DNA of 45,199 nt from an uncultured Prevotella sp. (GCA_934256705.1 CAKQPF010000028.1:1-45199), one strand, 5' to 3'. Shown: positions 14,476 to 24,570, counted from the stretch's first letter. The notes: generated by a model from the sequence alone, not told the origin. Made by a program: numbers and translations.

Positions 14476-15360
14476 CTACTTATAATACTCCTTCTTACCT
14501 GCAGCGAGAGTGTTCTTCATGAGAGAGCAGATGGTCATCGGACCTACTCCGCCAGGAACAGGAGTGATGTAAGAGCAAAGAGGTGCTATTTCATCAAACT
14601 TCACGTCACCATTGAGACGGAAACCGCTCTTGCGGGTGGCATCAGGAACACGTGTGGTGCCGACGTCGATTATTACCGCACCCTTCTTCACCATATCGGC
14701 AGTCACGAAATCAGGACGGCCTATTGCAGCTATGATGATGTCAGCCTGCTGACATTCCTTCTTCAGGTTCTTTGAGCGCGAATGGCAGACAGTCACCGTG
14801 GCGTCGCCATACTGTTTCTGCATCATCAGCTGGGCCATTGGCTTGCCCACGATGTTGGAACGTCCCAGCACGACGCACTTCTTGCCGGAAGTCTCGATGT
14901 TGTAACGCTGGAGAAGGGTGATGATGCCGAGGGGAGTTGCGGAGATGAAGCAAGGCAATCCGATAGCCATGCGTCCTACATTCACAGGGTGGAATCCGTC
15001 CACGTCCTTGCGATAGTCTATTGCCTCGATGACTTTCTGTTCATCGATGTGCTTGGGCAGAGGGAGTTGCACGATGAATCCGTCAATGTCTGGGTCGTTG
15101 TTGAATTTCTCCACGCAGCTGAGAATTTCCTCCTCAGTGACATCGTCCTCGTAGCGCACCAATGTGGATTTGAAGCCGCAAGCTTCGCATGCGAGTACCT
15201 TATTTTTCACATAAGTCTCGGAGCCTCCATCGTGACCTACGAGAATTGCGGCAAGATGAGGCTGCTTGCCTCCGTTTGCCATAATGTTTTTCACTTCTTC
15301 GGCAATCTCAGCCTTGATGGCCGTTGCAGTCGCTTTTCCGTCGATAAGTTGATATTCCAT
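14476..15360 (-). CDS. folD: Methylenetetrahydrofolate dehydrogenase / methenyltetrahydrofolate cyclohydrolase
   Basis: FolD interconverts methylene-, methenyl- and formyl-tetrahydrofolate in the cytosol. The 294-residue protein shows the family motifs YVKNKVLACEACGF (with the catalytic Lys), GFIVQLPLPKHI, the Rossmann-fold GRSNIVGKPMAQLM and the C-terminal PVPGGVGPMTICSLMKNT. Length is normal. It starts at ATG 15360 with the usual internal-start context. It lies 120 bases downstream of ffh on the same strand; a repeat with GT and AC arms fills the gap, so co-transcription with ffh is possible but not certain. Confidence 0.97.
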   Translation of the reverse strand: MEYQLIDGKATATAIKAEIAEEVKNIMANGGKQPHLAAILVGHDGGSETYVKNKVLACEACGFKSTLVRYEDDVTEEEILSCVEKFNNDPDIDGFIVQLPLPKHIDEQKVIEAIDYRKDVDGFHPVNVGRMAIGLPCFISATPLGIITLLQRYNIETSGKKCVVLGRSNIVGKPMAQLMMQKQYGDATVTVCHSRSKNLKKECQQADIIIAAIGRPDFVTADMVKKGAVIIDVGTTRVPDATRKSGFRLNGDVKFDEIAPLCSYITPVPGGVGPMTICSLMKNTLAAGKKEYYK

Positions 15361-15370
15361 AGTTGCTTTA

Positions 15371-15462
15371 GTTGTATGTTGTCTGGTTGTTATGTTGTTT
15401 TGCTGTTTGTCATAATGGTAAGTTTAACAAAACAACCAGACAACAAAACCGCAAAACAACAT
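15371..15462. repeat. GT-arm/AC-arm inverted repeat between ffh and folD
   Basis: The left arm (15371-15412) has words such as GTTGTCTGGTTGTT and GTTGTTTTGC. The right arm (15426-15462) contains complements of the same two words (AACAACCAGACAAC and GCAAAACAAC). Confidence 0.65.
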
Positions 15463-15480
15463 TAAAAACACTTGTCGGGA

Positions 15481-16836
15481 TTACATCTTAGGCATACCGC
15501 CGCGCATAGCCTTCATGGCGTTTGCCATCTGTGCCATCTTGCTTGACCCCATGCCGCTGACCATCTTCATCATCTTGCGGGTCTGGTCAAACTGCTTGAT
15601 GAGCTTGTTGACTTCCTGAATGTCGGTGCCGGAACCCTTTGCAATGCGCATGCGGCGTGACTGGTTGAGGATTTCCGGATGCTGGCGCTCCTTTGGAGTC
15701 ATGGAGTATATGATTGCCTCGATGTTCTTGAACGGTTCATCGCTGATTTCCACGTCCTTGATAGCCTTTCCCACGCCAGGAATCATGGCTGCGAGATCCT
15801 TGATGTTACCCATCTTCTTGATCTGCTGGATCTGACCGAGGAAATCATTGAAGTCGAACTGGTTTTTCTTGATTTTCTTCTCCAGGCGCTTTGCTTCCTC
15901 CATGTCGAACTGCTCCTGGGCGCGCTCCACGAGGGAAACAACGTCACCCATGCCGAGGATTCGGTCAGCCATACGTTCAGGATGGAACACGTCGAGGGCT
16001 TCCATCTTCTCGCCCGTACCGATGAATTTGATTGGCTTTGTGACAACGGAACGGATACTGAGAGCGGCACCGCCACGGGAATCACCGTCGAGCTTGGTGA
16101 GGATAACGCCATCAATCTCAAGGCGCTCGTTGAACACCTTTGCAGTGTTGACGGCATCCTGACCGGTCATTGCATCGACAACGAGAAGAGTCTCGTCTGG
16201 GCTGACGGCCTTCTTGATCTGCTCGATCTGGAGCATCAGTTCCTCGTCGATGCTCTGTCGTCCGGCAGTATCGACGATTACGGTGTCATATCCCTTGGCT
16301 TTAGCTTCCTGAATGGCATTCTTGGCCACAGCGATAGGGTATTTAGCGCCTTCTTCGAGGTAAACAGGCACATCGACCTGCTCAGCCAGCACTCTCAACT
16401 GCTCCATAGCGGCAGGACGGAATGTGTCACAAGCAGCGAGCAGAGGCTTGCGGTTTTTCTTTGTCTTGAGCATCAGGGCGAGCTTGCCTGACATCGTTGT
16501 CTTACCCGCACCGTTGAGACCAGCCATAAGGATAATAGCAGGACGCTGCAGAAGGTTGAGGTCTGTAGCCTCGCCGCCCATGAGTTCTGCGAGTTCATCA
16601 TGCACAAGTTTTACCATCAGCTGACCTGGCTTGATGGCGGTAAGCACATTCATGCCCAGCGCCTTCTTCTTCACCTGGTCGGTGAAAGTCTTTGCTACCT
16701 TATAGTTGACGTCGGCATCGAGAAGAGCGCGACGAACGTCTTTGAGAGTCTCGGCTACGTTGATTTCGGTGATTTTTCCTTCACCTTTAAGAATCTTAAA
16801 CGAGCGTTCGAGTCTGTCACTAAGATTTTCAAACAT
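15481..16836 (-). CDS. ffh: Signal recognition particle GTPase
   Basis: Ffh binds signal sequences on ribosomes and delivers them with SRP RNA to the receptor FtsY at the membrane. The 451-residue protein has an N-terminal helical domain, a GTPase domain with G1 GLNGAGKTT (106-114), DTFRPAA, DTAGRQSIDEE and TKLDGDSRGGAAL, and a C-terminal M domain rich in Met with a tail MANAMKAMRGGMPKM. Length is normal. It is divergent from valS and has its own -7 box on the minus strand. No SRP RNA gene was recognised nearby. Confidence 0.98.
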   Translation of the reverse strand: MFENLSDRLERSFKILKGEGKITEINVAETLKDVRRALLDADVNYKVAKTFTDQVKKKALGMNVLTAIKPGQLMVKLVHDELAELMGGEATDLNLLQRPAIILMAGLNGAGKTTMSGKLALMLKTKKNRKPLLAACDTFRPAAMEQLRVLAEQVDVPVYLEEGAKYPIAVAKNAIQEAKAKGYDTVIVDTAGRQSIDEELMLQIEQIKKAVSPDETLLVVDAMTGQDAVNTAKVFNERLEIDGVILTKLDGDSRGGAALSIRSVVTKPIKFIGTGEKMEALDVFHPERMADRILGMGDVVSLVERAQEQFDMEEAKRLEKKIKKNQFDFNDFLGQIQQIKKMGNIKDLAAMIPGVGKAIKDVEISDEPFKNIEAIIYSMTPKERQHPEILNQSRRMRIAKGSGTDIQEVNKLIKQFDQTRKMMKMVSGMGSSKMAQMANAMKAMRGGMPKM

Positions 16837-16959
16837 TTGTTTTCTTTAGATTTATTGTATTATTATTTTGCTTCTTTATTGTCTGTAATGCGCCTTGCGT
16901 CTGTTCCGGCATTTCGGGAATGCAGAACAAAGCCGCCACGTGCATTTATAATTAAGGTG

Positions 16960-16967
16960 CAAAATTA
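16960..16967 (-). promoter_or_regulatory. -7 promoter box of ffh
   Basis: TAATTTTG on the minus strand lies 124 bases upstream of the ffh start at 16836 in the divergent ffh-valS region. Confidence 0.5.
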
Positions 16968-17093
16968 GTAAAAAATAAGTAAAATAACGAACTGTAACAC
17001 TTGCTTTTAATATTTATTTAGAAAAAGAGACTGTTCTGATATAATAGTTTCTAAAAAAAAACGCTTATTATTCTAAAATAGAAAGTTTTTTTG

Positions 17094-17101
17094 TACCTTT
17101 G
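17094..17101 (+). promoter_or_regulatory. -7 promoter box of valS
   Basis: TACCTTTG followed by CA, the strongest form of the consensus, lies 45 bases before the valS ATG at 17146. Confidence 0.75.
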
Positions 17102-17145
17102 CACGGAATTTTACTTACAAAAGAAAATATAAAACAAACATATCA

Positions 17146-19845
17146 ATGGAATTAGCAAGTAAATACGCTCCACAGGACGTGGAAGCAAAATGGTATCAAT
17201 ACTGGTTGGACAACAAGCTGTTCAGCAGTAAGCCGGACGGACGTGAACCTTACACCATAGTAATCCCTCCACCAAATGTGACAGGTGTGCTCCACATGGG
17301 CCACATGCTCAACAACACCATTCAGGACATTCTTGTGCGCAAGGCTCGTCTTGACGGAAAGAACGCCTGCTGGGTGCCTGGCACCGACCATGCTTCCATC
17401 GCAACAGAGGCAAAGGTGGTGAACAAGCTTGCTCAGCAGGGCATCAAGAAGCGTGACCTTACACGCGAGCAGTTCCTCAAGCACGCCTGGGAGTGGACTG
17501 AAGAGCACGGAGGCATCATTCTCAAGCAGCTCCGCAAGCTCGGCGCTTCATGCGACTGGGACCGCACCGCTTTCACTATGGACGAAAAGAGGTCAGAGTC
17601 AGTCCTGAAGGTGTTCGTGGACCTCTACGACAAGGGGCTCATCTATCGTGGACTCCGCATGGTAAACTGGGATCCGAAGGCTCAGACCGTACTCTCTACA
17701 GAAGAGGTAATCTATCGTGAAGAGAAGTCTAAGCTCTATCATCTCAAGTATTACGTGGCTGATGCCGACGTCAATCCTGTGGTTCTGACAGGCGAAGAAG
17801 GCGAACTGGTACACAAGGACGAAAAGGGTTACTATGCTATCGTTGCCACTACACGTCCGGAGACCATCATGGGCGACACTGCGATGTGCATCAACCCTAA
17901 GGATCCAAAGAACCATTGGCTCCGCGGTCATAAGGTCATCGTGCCACTCGTAGGTCGTGTAATCCCTGTAATCGAAGACCGCTATGTGGATATCGACTTC
18001 GGCACAGGCTGTCTGAAAGTGACTCCTGCGCATGATGCCAACGACTACATGCTCGGCAAGACTCATAATCTGGAGACTATAGATATCTTCAATCCTGACG
18101 CTACAATCAGCGAGGCGGCTACGATGTATGTCGGCATGGACCGCATGGAATGCCGCAAGCAGATAGCCATCGACCTGGAAAAGGCCGGCCTTATGGATCA
18201 TGTGGAGGATTATGACAACAAGGTGGGCTACTCTGAGCGTAACCAGGACACCGCTGTAGAACCGCGCCTCTGCAAGCAGTGGTTCCTCTCTATGCAGCAT
18301 ATGGCAGATATCGCTCTCCCACCAGTGCTCAACGGTGAACTGAAGTTCTATCCTAATAAATACGTCACAACATACAAGAACTGGCTTGAGAATATCCAGG
18401 ACTGGTGTATCTCACGTCAGTTGTGGTGGGGACACCGCATCCCTGCATATTTCCTTCCGGAGACAGCCGAAGGAGAAGAGCGCTTCGTGGTGGCTCTCAC
18501 CGAGGAGGATGCTCTCGCAAAGGCAAAAGCCATCGACCCTTCCATCACAATGGATCAGCTCCATCGTGACGAGGACGCTCTCGACACATGGTTCTCTTCA
18601 TGGCTGTGGCCTATCTCTTTGTTTGACGGAATCAACAATCCTGGCAACGAAGAGATAAAGTATTACTACCCTACTTCCGACCTCGTGACCGGTCCGGACA
18701 TCATCTTCTTCTGGGTAGCCCGTATGATTATGGCTGGATGTGAATACATGAAGGAGATACCTTTCCGCAATGTGTATTTCACAGGTATCGTGCGCGACAA
18801 GCTCGGCCGCAAGATGAGCAAGTCGCTCGGCAACTCTCCAGACCCGCTTGACCTCATTGCCAAGTATGGTGCTGACGGCGTGCGCATGGGCATGATGCTC
18901 TCAGCTCCAGCAGGCAACGATATTCTCTTTGACGAATCACTCTGCCAGCAGGGTATGGGATTCTGCAACAAGATATGGAATGCCTTCCGCCTTGTCAGCG
19001 GATGGGAGACAGCGGAAATCGAGCAGCCAAAGGCAAGCAAGATAGCGATCGACTGGTTTGAGGCGAAGATGAAAGCGGCTTACGCTGAAATCAATGACCT
19101 CTACAGCAAATATCGTCTCAATGAGGCGCTGATGACTGCGTTCAAGCTCTTCACTGACGAGTTCTCCGGCTGGTATCTTGAAATGATCAAGCCTGGCTAT
19201 CAGAAGCCTATCGACAAGCAGACCTATGATGCTACACTCCGATTCTTCGATTATCTCATGCGTATCATCCATCCGTTCATGCCATTTATCACAGAGGAAA
19301 TCTGGCAGCACATCTACGAGCGCAAGGATGGAGAGAGCATCATGGTAAGCACTGTGAAGTTTGATGAACTCACACCTGCTGAGGAAGCTCTCATCAACGA
19401 CATCGAGACTGTCAAGAACATCGTGGCAGGTGTACGCACAGTGCGCAACCAGAAGAATATCGCTCCTAAGGAAGTTCTTGAACTTAAGACTGTTGGAACT
19501 AATGCGTTCGAGGCTTACGATAGCGTTGTCTGCAAGATGGCAAACCTCAAGAGCATTGAAGTGGTTGCAGAGAAGAGCGCTGACGCAAGTGCATTCATGG
19601 TAGGTACATCCGAGTATGCAGTGCCATTGGGCAACCTTATCGATGTGGATGCCGAGATAGAAAAACTCGAAGCTCAGTTGAAGCACCTCCAGGGATTCCT
19701 CGTAGGTGTGCGAAAGAAGCTGGGCAACGAACGCTTCGTGCAGAATGCAAAGCCTGAAGTTGTGGCTCTGGAGCGCAAGAAGGAGCAGGACTCACTCGAC
19801 AAGATTGCCGCAATAGAGGCTTCTCTTGCCGAATTGCGCAAGTAA
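17146..19845 (+). CDS. valS: Valyl-tRNA synthetase
   Basis: ValS charges tRNA-Val and edits mischarged threonine. The 899-residue protein has the class I signature PPPNVTGVLHMGHMLNN (42-58, HIGH-type HMGH), a large inserted editing domain (about 200-370), the second signature GRKMSKSLGNSPDPLD, an anticodon-binding domain and a C-terminal coiled coil (about 835-895, rich in Lys, Glu and Leu). Length is normal. The start at ATG 17146 follows a strong -7 box. A GC-rich hairpin with a T-rich tail follows 24 bases after the stop. Confidence 0.98.
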   Translation: MELASKYAPQDVEAKWYQYWLDNKLFSSKPDGREPYTIVIPPPNVTGVLHMGHMLNNTIQDILVRKARLDGKNACWVPGTDHASIATEAKVVNKLAQQGIKKRDLTREQFLKHAWEWTEEHGGIILKQLRKLGASCDWDRTAFTMDEKRSESVLKVFVDLYDKGLIYRGLRMVNWDPKAQTVLSTEEVIYREEKSKLYHLKYYVADADVNPVVLTGEEGELVHKDEKGYYAIVATTRPETIMGDTAMCINPKDPKNHWLRGHKVIVPLVGRVIPVIEDRYVDIDFGTGCLKVTPAHDANDYMLGKTHNLETIDIFNPDATISEAATMYVGMDRMECRKQIAIDLEKAGLMDHVEDYDNKVGYSERNQDTAVEPRLCKQWFLSMQHMADIALPPVLNGELKFYPNKYVTTYKNWLENIQDWCISRQLWWGHRIPAYFLPETAEGEERFVVALTEEDALAKAKAIDPSITMDQLHRDEDALDTWFSSWLWPISLFDGINNPGNEEIKYYYPTSDLVTGPDIIFFWVARMIMAGCEYMKEIPFRNVYFTGIVRDKLGRKMSKSLGNSPDPLDLIAKYGADGVRMGMMLSAPAGNDILFDESLCQQGMGFCNKIWNAFRLVSGWETAEIEQPKASKIAIDWFEAKMKAAYAEINDLYSKYRLNEALMTAFKLFTDEFSGWYLEMIKPGYQKPIDKQTYDATLRFFDYLMRIIHPFMPFITEEIWQHIYERKDGESIMVSTVKFDELTPAEEALINDIETVKNIVAGVRTVRNQKNIAPKEVLELKTVGTNAFEAYDSVVCKMANLKSIEVVAEKSADASAFMVGTSEYAVPLGNLIDVDAEIEKLEAQLKHLQGFLVGVRKKLGNERFVQNAKPEVVALERKKEQDSLDKIAAIEASLAELRK

Positions 19846-19868
19846 CCGGCTTATAACCATACGTTGAC

Positions 19869-19910
19869 AGAAACGGATTCCACACCGTTCTGCGGAGCAG
19901 TCCGTTTCTT
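19869..19910 (+). terminator. Intrinsic terminator of valS
   Basis: AGAAACGGA (19869-19877) pairs with TCCGTTTCT (19901-19909), with a further short stem in the loop and T-rich sequence after it. Confidence 0.75.
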
Positions 19911-20002
19911 CTGACGTGTGAGCGTTTCAGCCCACGAACCAAACAGATTATTGACGGTGGGACAGTCTGACAGTCCACCATAATATTATTGGTCATCTAC
20001 TT

Positions 20003-20986
20003 ATGAAAATAGAAACGATTTATTCCGTAAGGGGCAAGATGGATTGCATCCGCAAAGGAATAGGATACATAATACATCGTCCATGGCTCATCACGAAAGT
20101 GATGGGTCCATGGGCGTTGCTCTTTGCCTGTGTTTATGTCATATATGTATGGTGCCAGGCAAGTGCCTCTGTCAAGACATTGCTGACGGGAGGTCTTGAG
20201 ATGCAGGACGCTTTGGATTTATTCATTTTTTGGATGCTGTCATGCGTTGTCTATCAGCTGTTTACATCTCGTCTCTTTATCCTTTTCCGCAGAACTCAAG
20301 CTGCAGTGGAGCGAAAAGAGATAGAGGAGAAGATAAACGAAGGTGAAGATATTGAAGCTAAAGAGGTTGTCACGCTCTCATTAAAGGAACGCATTATTGA
20401 ACTTGTGGCCATTGCTCTTGTCACTCTTCCCTACTCCATTTGGGTCTATATTCTCACCTGTCCATTCCTCGGAGCGAGTGAAGCTTTGTACAATCTCATT
20501 ATTTCCCAGCCCACCGTCACCCGACAGGGATTCGTTTCACTTGGCATCATCATTGCTTTTTTCGTGCTCGTATTCTTTGCCACAATGCTGATTTATCCTT
20601 TGTATCATTCGGCAATGACTGTAAAGAACAAGCGAATAGCGAAAGCCGATGCCTCTTTCAAAAGCAATATTAAGATAGGTTTCCGACATAAGGGAAAGAT
20701 TTTCACAGTCACGCTCCTTTCTTCATTTATCACAGTGCTGCTTTGTATCATTCCTTGCATTCCAATGGTAGTTTGTGAAAATGCGTTCTCCAACAGCGTC
20801 ACATCCATTCTTATTCAGAATGACGAAGCGTTTATCCCAACATCGGGAATGTGGCTGATGTTCATCGTGTGCAGCATTACTTGTGCTGTGATTGCTCTTA
20901 TCAGCATAATCCCGGACATCTCCCTGCTCTATCTCTATGGTTCCATAACGGAACATGAGAAAAGCAGAGAAGAGAAAACTCAATAA
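20003..20986 (+). CDS. Polytopic membrane protein of unknown function
   Basis: The 327-residue product was not recognised. About six hydrophobic segments can be seen, near residues 35-52, 68-90, 130-158, 180-205, 228-252 and 283-312. A charged cytoplasmic-looking loop (about 97-128, rich in Glu, Lys and Arg) separates the second and third. The C-terminal tail is charged. No transporter, enzyme or receptor motif is evident. It ends 15 bases before hisB and is probably co-transcribed with it, although no link to histidine synthesis is apparent. ATG 20003 is the first in-frame start after a hairpin (GGTGG with CCACC) in the leader. Confidence 0.8.
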   Translation: MKIETIYSVRGKMDCIRKGIGYIIHRPWLITKVMGPWALLFACVYVIYVWCQASASVKTLLTGGLEMQDALDLFIFWMLSCVVYQLFTSRLFILFRRTQAAVERKEIEEKINEGEDIEAKEVVTLSLKERIIELVAIALVTLPYSIWVYILTCPFLGASEALYNLIISQPTVTRQGFVSLGIIIAFFVLVFFATMLIYPLYHSAMTVKNKRIAKADASFKSNIKIGFRHKGKIFTVTLLSSFITVLLCIIPCIPMVVCENAFSNSVTSILIQNDEAFIPTSGMWLMFIVCSITCAVIALISIIPDISLLYLYGSITEHEKSREEKTQ

Positions 20987-21001
20987 CACAAACATTATTA
21001 T

Positions 21002-22072
21002 ATGAAAAAGGTATTGTTCATCGACCGTGACGGCACACTTATCCGTGAGCCGGAGGACGAACAGATTGACTCATTCGAGAAGCTCGTTTTTGTAGAAGGA
21101 GTATTCCGAAATCTCAGTTTTATCCGCAAGAATCTCGACTTTGAGTTTGCAATGGTAAGCAATCAGGATGGACTCGGAACGGATTCTTTCCCCGAAGACA
21201 CTTTCTGGCCTGTCCATAATTTCATCCTTCAGACCCTGAAAGGCGAAGGAATAGAATTTGACAGACAGTTTATTGACCGCCATTTCCCGGAAGACAACCA
21301 TCCTTGCCGGAAGCCTGGCATGGGAATGCTGACAGAGTATTTCGACAATCCCGAATACGACCTCGCTGGTTCCTATGTAATAGGCGACCGTGAGAGCGAT
21401 GCCCAGTTGGCTCAAAACCTCGGCTGCAAGGCTCTGATAATCGGTCGTGACGGTATTACTTGGGACAAAATAGCGGAAATACTCTTTGCCGGGGAACGTA
21501 CCGCGGAGATTACCCGTACCACTCATGAGACGGACATTACCGTGAGATTGAACCTCGATGGAACCGGAAAATGCGACATAAAGACAGGACTCGGATTCTT
21601 CGACCATATGCTTGAGCAGATTGGTCGCCACGGAATGATGGATCTTTATGTGCGATGCAATGGAGACCTTCATGTGGATGAGCACCATTCCATCGAAGAT
21701 ACGGGCATTGTCCTCGGTGAATGTATTCTCAAGGCTCTTGGCGATAAGCGTGGAATTGAGCGATACGGCTACACTCTGCCAATGGATGATTGCCTCTGCC
21801 AGGTGGCTCTCGATTTCGGCGGACGCCCTTGGCTAGTATGGGATGCAGAATTCCACCGTGAGAAAATCGGAGAGATGCCTACCGAGATGTTTTTCCATTT
21901 CTTCAAGAGCGTCAGCGATGCTTCAAGAATGAACCTCAACATAAAGGCAGAAGGAATTAACGAACACCATAAGATAGAAGGGATATTCAAGGCTTTCGCT
22001 CGCGCTATCAGGATGGCTGTGAAGCGTGATATCTATCATTTCCAGTTGCCTTCCACCAAAGGGGCGCTTTAG
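21002..22072 (+). CDS. hisB: Bifunctional histidinol-phosphatase / imidazoleglycerol-phosphate dehydratase
   Basis: HisB catalyses two steps of histidine synthesis. The 356-residue protein has an N-terminal HAD-type phosphatase domain with FIDRDGTLIREP (6-17) and a C-terminal dehydratase domain from about residue 170, with the metal-binding DEHHSIEDTGI and HHKIEGIFKAFARA. The fused form is known from enterobacteria and many Bacteroidota. It lies about 12 kb from the hisHAFIE operon in this window, next to an unknown membrane protein. A long hairpin begins immediately after the stop codon. Confidence 0.97.
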   Translation: MKKVLFIDRDGTLIREPEDEQIDSFEKLVFVEGVFRNLSFIRKNLDFEFAMVSNQDGLGTDSFPEDTFWPVHNFILQTLKGEGIEFDRQFIDRHFPEDNHPCRKPGMGMLTEYFDNPEYDLAGSYVIGDRESDAQLAQNLGCKALIIGRDGITWDKIAEILFAGERTAEITRTTHETDITVRLNLDGTGKCDIKTGLGFFDHMLEQIGRHGMMDLYVRCNGDLHVDEHHSIEDTGIVLGECILKALGDKRGIERYGYTLPMDDCLCQVALDFGGRPWLVWDAEFHREKIGEMPTEMFFHFFKSVSDASRMNLNIKAEGINEHHKIEGIFKAFARAIRMAVKRDIYHFQLPSTKGAL

Positions 22073-22170
22073 GGAATAAAGACCTTGTTTATTCTTGAAA
22101 TGACCATCAAAAAGGCATTTAATCAAAATATTACAAAAATATTTCGTTGAAGGCAAGGTCTTTTCATTCC
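22073..22170 (+). terminator. Long hairpin after hisB
   Basis: GGAAT plus AAAGACCTTG (22073-22087) pairs with CAAGGTCTTT and ATTCC (22154-22170), with a 2-base bulge. T-rich sequence follows, then the uxaB promoter box within 8 bases. It probably terminates hisB transcription; the ~66-nt loop is large for a simple terminator. Confidence 0.6.
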
Positions 22171-22177
22171 TTTTTAT

Positions 22178-22185
22178 TACCTTTG
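22178..22185 (+). promoter_or_regulatory. -7 promoter box of uxaB
   Basis: TACCTTTG followed by CA lies 87 bases before the uxaB start, directly after the hisB hairpin. Confidence 0.75.
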
Positions 22186-22272
22186 CAGAGATTTAGTCCT
22201 GTTGAAGAATAAAGACTGATTTTCAAGCATCTGACTTAACCAACAAAATTAATACTTAACATAACTAACAAA

Positions 22273-23757
22273 ATGACAAAACTACCTGCATTAAACAAGC
22301 GCACTGCACCTAAGAGTGTAATGCCAGAGAAGATTGTCCAGTTCGGTGAGGGAAATTTCCTTCGCGCTTTCGTTGACTGGATTGTATGGAACATGGACGC
22401 AAAGACCAATTTCAATGGTTCTGTAGTCGTTGTTCAGCCTATCGACAAGGGTATGGTCTCTTGGCTCAATGGTCAGGACTGCCTCTACCATGTTAATCTT
22501 CAGGGCCGTCTCAATGGAGAGGCTGTCAATCAGCTCGACCGTATTGACGTAATCTCACGCGCTATCGACCCATATTCACAGCATTATGCTTACCAGGCTC
22601 TCGCTGAACAGCCAGAGATTCGTTTCGTAATCTCCAACACTACTGAGGCTGGTATTGCATTCGACCCTTCATGCAAGCTCTCCGACGCTCCTGCCACTTC
22701 TTATCCTGGCAAGCTCACTCAGTTCCTCTGGAACCGTTTCAACGCATTCGACGGTGATCCTACTAAGGGTCTCATCATCATGCCTTGTGAGCTCATCTTC
22801 CTCAATGGTCACCACCTCAAGGACTGCATCCGCAAGTACATCGAGCTCTGGACTCCTGACTTCGGTGAGAAGGCACAGGCTTTCTCTGAGTGGTTTGAGA
22901 AATACAACTACGTTTGCGCTACTCTCGTTGACCGTATCGTACCAGGTTTTCCACGCAAGGACATCGTGGAAATCCAGAACAAGATCGGTTACAAGGACAA
23001 TCTCGTCGTTCAGGCTGAAATCTTCCACCTTTGGGTAATCGAGAAGGCTGAAAACATGACTTGCGAGGAACTGCGTAAGGAATTCCCTGCTGACCAGGCT
23101 GGTCTCCACGTTCTCATCGCTGAGTCTGAGGCTCCATACCACGAGCGTAAGGTTACTCTCCTCAATGGTCCTCACACTGTTCTCTCTCCTGTGGCTTATC
23201 TCTCTGGCATCAACATCGTTCGTGATGCTCTTCACGATCCTGTTGTCGGTCCTTACATCAAGAAGGTACAGTATGACGAACTCATGCAGACTCTCAACCT
23301 TCCTATGGAAGAACTCCAGAAGTTTGCTGCTGACGTGCTTGAGCGCTTCGACAATCCATACGTTGACCATCAGGTTACTTCTATCATGCTCAACTCATTC
23401 CCTAAGTTCCAGGCTCGCGACCTTCCAGGAGTGAAGGTTTACCTTGAGCGTAAGGGTGAACTTCCTAAGGGTCTTGTACTTGGTCTCGCTGCAATCATCA
23501 CTTACTATAAGGGCGGTACACGTGCTGACGGTGCTCCTATCCAGCCTAATGACGACCAGAAGATTATGGATCTCCTTACCAATCTCTGGGCTACTGGCGA
23601 CACACGCAAGGTCGCTGAGGGCGTTCTCGCTGCTGATTGGATTTGGGGTGAGCACGGAGATCTCAACACAATCCCTGGACTTACAGATATGGTAGAGGGC
23701 TTCCTCAACGATATCGCTTCCAAGGGTATGATTGAGACTGTAAAGTCTATTCTTTAA
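22273..23757 (+). CDS. uxaB: Tagaturonate reductase (altronate oxidoreductase)
   Basis: The 494-residue protein belongs to the mannitol dehydrogenase family in its UxaB form, which reduces tagaturonate to altronate in galacturonate breakdown. The N-terminal nucleotide-binding region contains VQFGEGNFLRAFVDW (27-41), and NTTEAGIAFD and HLWVIEKAE are typical of the family. Length is normal. It has its own strong promoter, and its codon choice (many CTC, GCT, GGT and GAG) looks more biased than in neighbours, suggesting high expression. It fits with the pectin-directed PL26 and GH29 genes later in the window. Confidence 0.92.
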   Translation: MTKLPALNKRTAPKSVMPEKIVQFGEGNFLRAFVDWIVWNMDAKTNFNGSVVVVQPIDKGMVSWLNGQDCLYHVNLQGRLNGEAVNQLDRIDVISRAIDPYSQHYAYQALAEQPEIRFVISNTTEAGIAFDPSCKLSDAPATSYPGKLTQFLWNRFNAFDGDPTKGLIIMPCELIFLNGHHLKDCIRKYIELWTPDFGEKAQAFSEWFEKYNYVCATLVDRIVPGFPRKDIVEIQNKIGYKDNLVVQAEIFHLWVIEKAENMTCEELRKEFPADQAGLHVLIAESEAPYHERKVTLLNGPHTVLSPVAYLSGINIVRDALHDPVVGPYIKKVQYDELMQTLNLPMEELQKFAADVLERFDNPYVDHQVTSIMLNSFPKFQARDLPGVKVYLERKGELPKGLVLGLAAIITYYKGGTRADGAPIQPNDDQKIMDLLTNLWATGDTRKVAEGVLAADWIWGEHGDLNTIPGLTDMVEGFLNDIASKGMIETVKSIL

Positions 23758-23814
23758 TCGTATTTTCATTTCTGCCGGCAATCTGATTATGCTTGCCGGC
23801 AGAAACCATATTAT

Positions 23815-24570
23815 ATGCAGAACGTCAATGATTATGCCGAAATGCTTAAGCAGTTGGCATTCAAGTATGAAAATAAAGAGTTCCTTGTCGGAGACCCCAG
23901 CTGGTTCATGCACCAGGTGGAAGATTCTCGCGACAAGGAACTCCTTGCTTTTATTGCTTCCTCTCTCAGTTACGGCAGTAGGAAGCAGTTTCTTCCCAAA
24001 ATTCAGTTTATCCTTGACAATGCCAATGGAAACATCAGACAATGGCTTGTAAATCATGAATTTGAAGTTGCCATTCCGCCAACATCCAATTGCTTTTACA
24101 GGCTCTACACTTTCGCCATGATGAATCGTTTCCTTCAGGCTTTGGCTGAAATGGTGACGGAATACGGCTCTATGCGCGGCTTTGTTGAGTCTGTTGGTTC
24201 ACAAAGCGCGATAGACATCATAAAGGCAATCACGAAATGGTTTGCAGAACACGGCAGCATAGGCATAATCCCCAAAGATGCCACTTCCTCATGCAAACGT
24301 ATCTGCATGTTCCTGCGCTGGATGGTAAGGAGTGACTCTCCTGTAGATCTCGGATTGTGGAGCGACATCATCGATCGCCGGACGCTTATCATGCCGCTCG
24401 ACACTCACGTCTTGCAGGAAGCTTTGCGTCTTGGACTTATCACATCCAGGACCACTTCAATGTCTGCTGCGCACCGTCTTACTGACCGAATGCTTGAAAT
24501 TTGGCATGACGACCCGCTGAAAGGAGACTTTGCTCTCTTCGGTCTCGGTGTGGACGAGAATGCCGTTTGA
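23815..24570 (+). CDS. TIGR02757-family protein (HhH-GPD-like)
   Basis: The 251-residue product matches in length and motifs the Bacteroidota TIGR02757 family, whose members resemble helix-hairpin-helix DNA glycosylases. Recognisable segments are DKELLAFIASSLSYGSRKQF (about 43-62), FLRWMVRSDSPVDLGLW (about 164-180), DTHVLQEALRLGLI and a C-terminal DFALFGLGVDEN. The catalytic activity is not established. It starts at ATG 23815, 57 bases after uxaB, and may be transcribed with it. Three direct repeats follow its stop. Confidence 0.8.
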   Translation: MQNVNDYAEMLKQLAFKYENKEFLVGDPSWFMHQVEDSRDKELLAFIASSLSYGSRKQFLPKIQFILDNANGNIRQWLVNHEFEVAIPPTSNCFYRLYTFAMMNRFLQALAEMVTEYGSMRGFVESVGSQSAIDIIKAITKWFAEHGSIGIIPKDATSSCKRICMFLRWMVRSDSPVDLGLWSDIIDRRTLIMPLDTHVLQEALRLGLITSRTTSMSAAHRLTDRMLEIWHDDPLKGDFALFGLGVDENAV